A stretch of 64,000 nt of DNA, from positions 10,830,547 to 10,894,546 of the forward strand of contig NC_135179.1 in assembly GCF_041146795.1 (NCBI RefSeq). Direction: 5' to 3'. The position numbers were made by a program, and so were the translations under genes. The notes beneath the pieces are model-generated. The model did no database searches, had not been told where the DNA came from, and saw nothing but the letters and a program-made list of their open reading frames with translations. This document shows, piece by piece, positions 62,901 to 64,000 of this stretch (position 1 is the first letter of the stretch; each line of letters begins with the position of its first letter). Source of the stretch: Maylandia zebra. Taxonomy: Eukaryota > Chordata > Actinopteri > Cichliformes > Cichlidae.

Positions 62901-63900
62901 TCGCTAAGCTCATGCAAAGTGAATAACAGTGCACGCGTAGAAGTCTGACAGCACACATTTCTGGAATTTGCCTGCCAAGCAAACAACATCTGTTCGTGTC
63001 TCACTGATTCAAGCTCCAAGTCTACCCTGATAACTTTTTCTTTTTCTCCCTCCACCTGGATCACCGTCCCTCAATCATTGCACTGGCCTTATATTTATCT
63101 CTCATTCTACCCACTAGCTTTAGGGGCCCTTCAGAGGAGAAGGGGAGTCCAATTTGTCTTTACAAGTTGGGACTACACTTTCAGCCTTGAGTGGAAGAGA
63201 TAGATGCCCGATAGAGTTCTCTAAAGGCTTGTTAATAGCTGATTGGAGGAAGAGGAGGGAGAGAGTAAATGGACACAGACTTAAAGAGAGAAGAAGGAAG
63301 TAATTGAAGACTGAATGTTAAATTGAATAATAAGAGTTTAATGGAGAGGAACCAGTACGAAGTGGCGAGCAGGAGAACAGGACTGCTGTATCAGCTGGAT
63401 GCCTGCTGATCAGCCATTTTTACTCTGGACTACAAGGATGTGCTGCAGTGGCTTTTACACTTTTTTTGTCTAGGGATCTATAATCTTAAAACTTGGAACA
63501 GACTGTAGAAACTTGCTAAAGTCTGGTTTAAATTAACTGTAGGCACAGCCTGGTCATCATTTCACACCCGTGGGGGAGTGAATAGACATTTGTTATGTTC
63601 TGGTGCTTTAGGCAACAGTCAACTCACTTATAATGCAAACAATTCCAGACAGTTGGTTATTACAGTTGCCAAGGCCCAGACAAGCAAAAGAGAAGCTACT
63701 TAACTCATGTCAACCGAAGTCTCAAAAGATATTCATTTCTTAGTAAATGCTTCGCTCCTTTGTTGTACTTAACTGCTTCTTCTTATATCTCGCACGTCTA
63801 CTTGCATCTAAACATCTCAGTGATCTCTAGTTTTGAATCACTTACTTATTTGAGTCTCAGCTGCTGCTTGGGTTTTGATTTCCAGGTGTTTGGAGCTTTG
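59946..63900. other. Non-coding DNA at the right edge
   Basis: No gene is supported. I looked on the minus strand for the missing pld5 membrane-anchor exon and did not find one. Open frames such as 61968-62289 (both strands) have no recognisable domain or splice context. Confidence 0.5.
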
Positions 63901-63906
63901 ATTTGT

Positions 63907-63907
<1 letters not shown>

Positions 63908-63938
<31 letters not shown>

Positions 63939-63941
63939 TTC
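63908..63941. repeat. (TTTA)n microsatellite
   Basis: About eight TTTA units, followed by further T/A-rich imperfect copies up to about 63960. Confidence 0.95.
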
Positions 63942-64000
63942 CATTTATTTATTATTTTTAATTCCCGTGCCATCTTGGATGATTTCATTCCTGTTTTGCT

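Overview
This window is vertebrate nuclear DNA, almost certainly from a teleost (probably a percomorph, perhaps cichlid-like; that level is inference). It has spliced genes with GT-AG introns, AT-rich intergenic DNA, microsatellites, and typical fish repeats: Tc1-like transposons, a CR1/L2-type LINE, a GIY-YIG Penelope-like element and SINE-like sequences. I read the exons by hand from splice sites, phase and recalled family proteins. Every exon chain below closes in frame.

Layout. 1-4.5 kb: upstream intergenic DNA with microsatellites and an unusual GC-rich block. 4.68-11.98 kb (+): pnpt1, the mitochondrial polynucleotide phosphorylase, 28 coding exons, 770 codons. 12.4-14.6 kb: a nest of old repeats (a retroposon with a 16-bp target-site duplication, a LINE 3' fragment, a Tc1-like transposase remnant). 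14.97-23.63 kb (+): ppp4r3b (smek2), a regulatory subunit of protein phosphatase 4, 16 coding exons, 789 codons, including one GC-AG intron. 23.6-28.2 kb: convergent 3' ends with a MITE-like repeat. 28.21-39.53 kb (-): cfap36 (ccdc104), a ciliary ARL3-binding BART-domain protein. Its third coding intron carries an antisense, nearly complete LINE at 34.5-37.7 kb. 39.5-39.85 kb: cfap36 promoter with a near-perfect RFX X-box. 44.2-53.9 kb (-): the last eight coding exons of pld5, an inactive phospholipase-D-family membrane protein; its 5' exons lie beyond or were not found. 54-64 kb: non-coding DNA, presumably pld5 intron or upstream sequence, with a Penelope-like insertion bounded by a perfect 15-bp duplication and a decayed Tc1-like element.

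The genes are not an operon and share no pathway. The block pnpt1, ppp4r3b, cfap36 matches a linkage also known on human 2p16, which supports the orthology calls; pld5 beside them is a different arrangement from human (1q43). I found no evidence of a new multi-gene system. The most useful observations are the X-box, the precisely bounded Penelope insertion, the decayed HKD motifs and long tail of pld5, the GC-AG intron, a candidate 18-nt microexon in cfap36, and an unassigned GC-rich repeat block.
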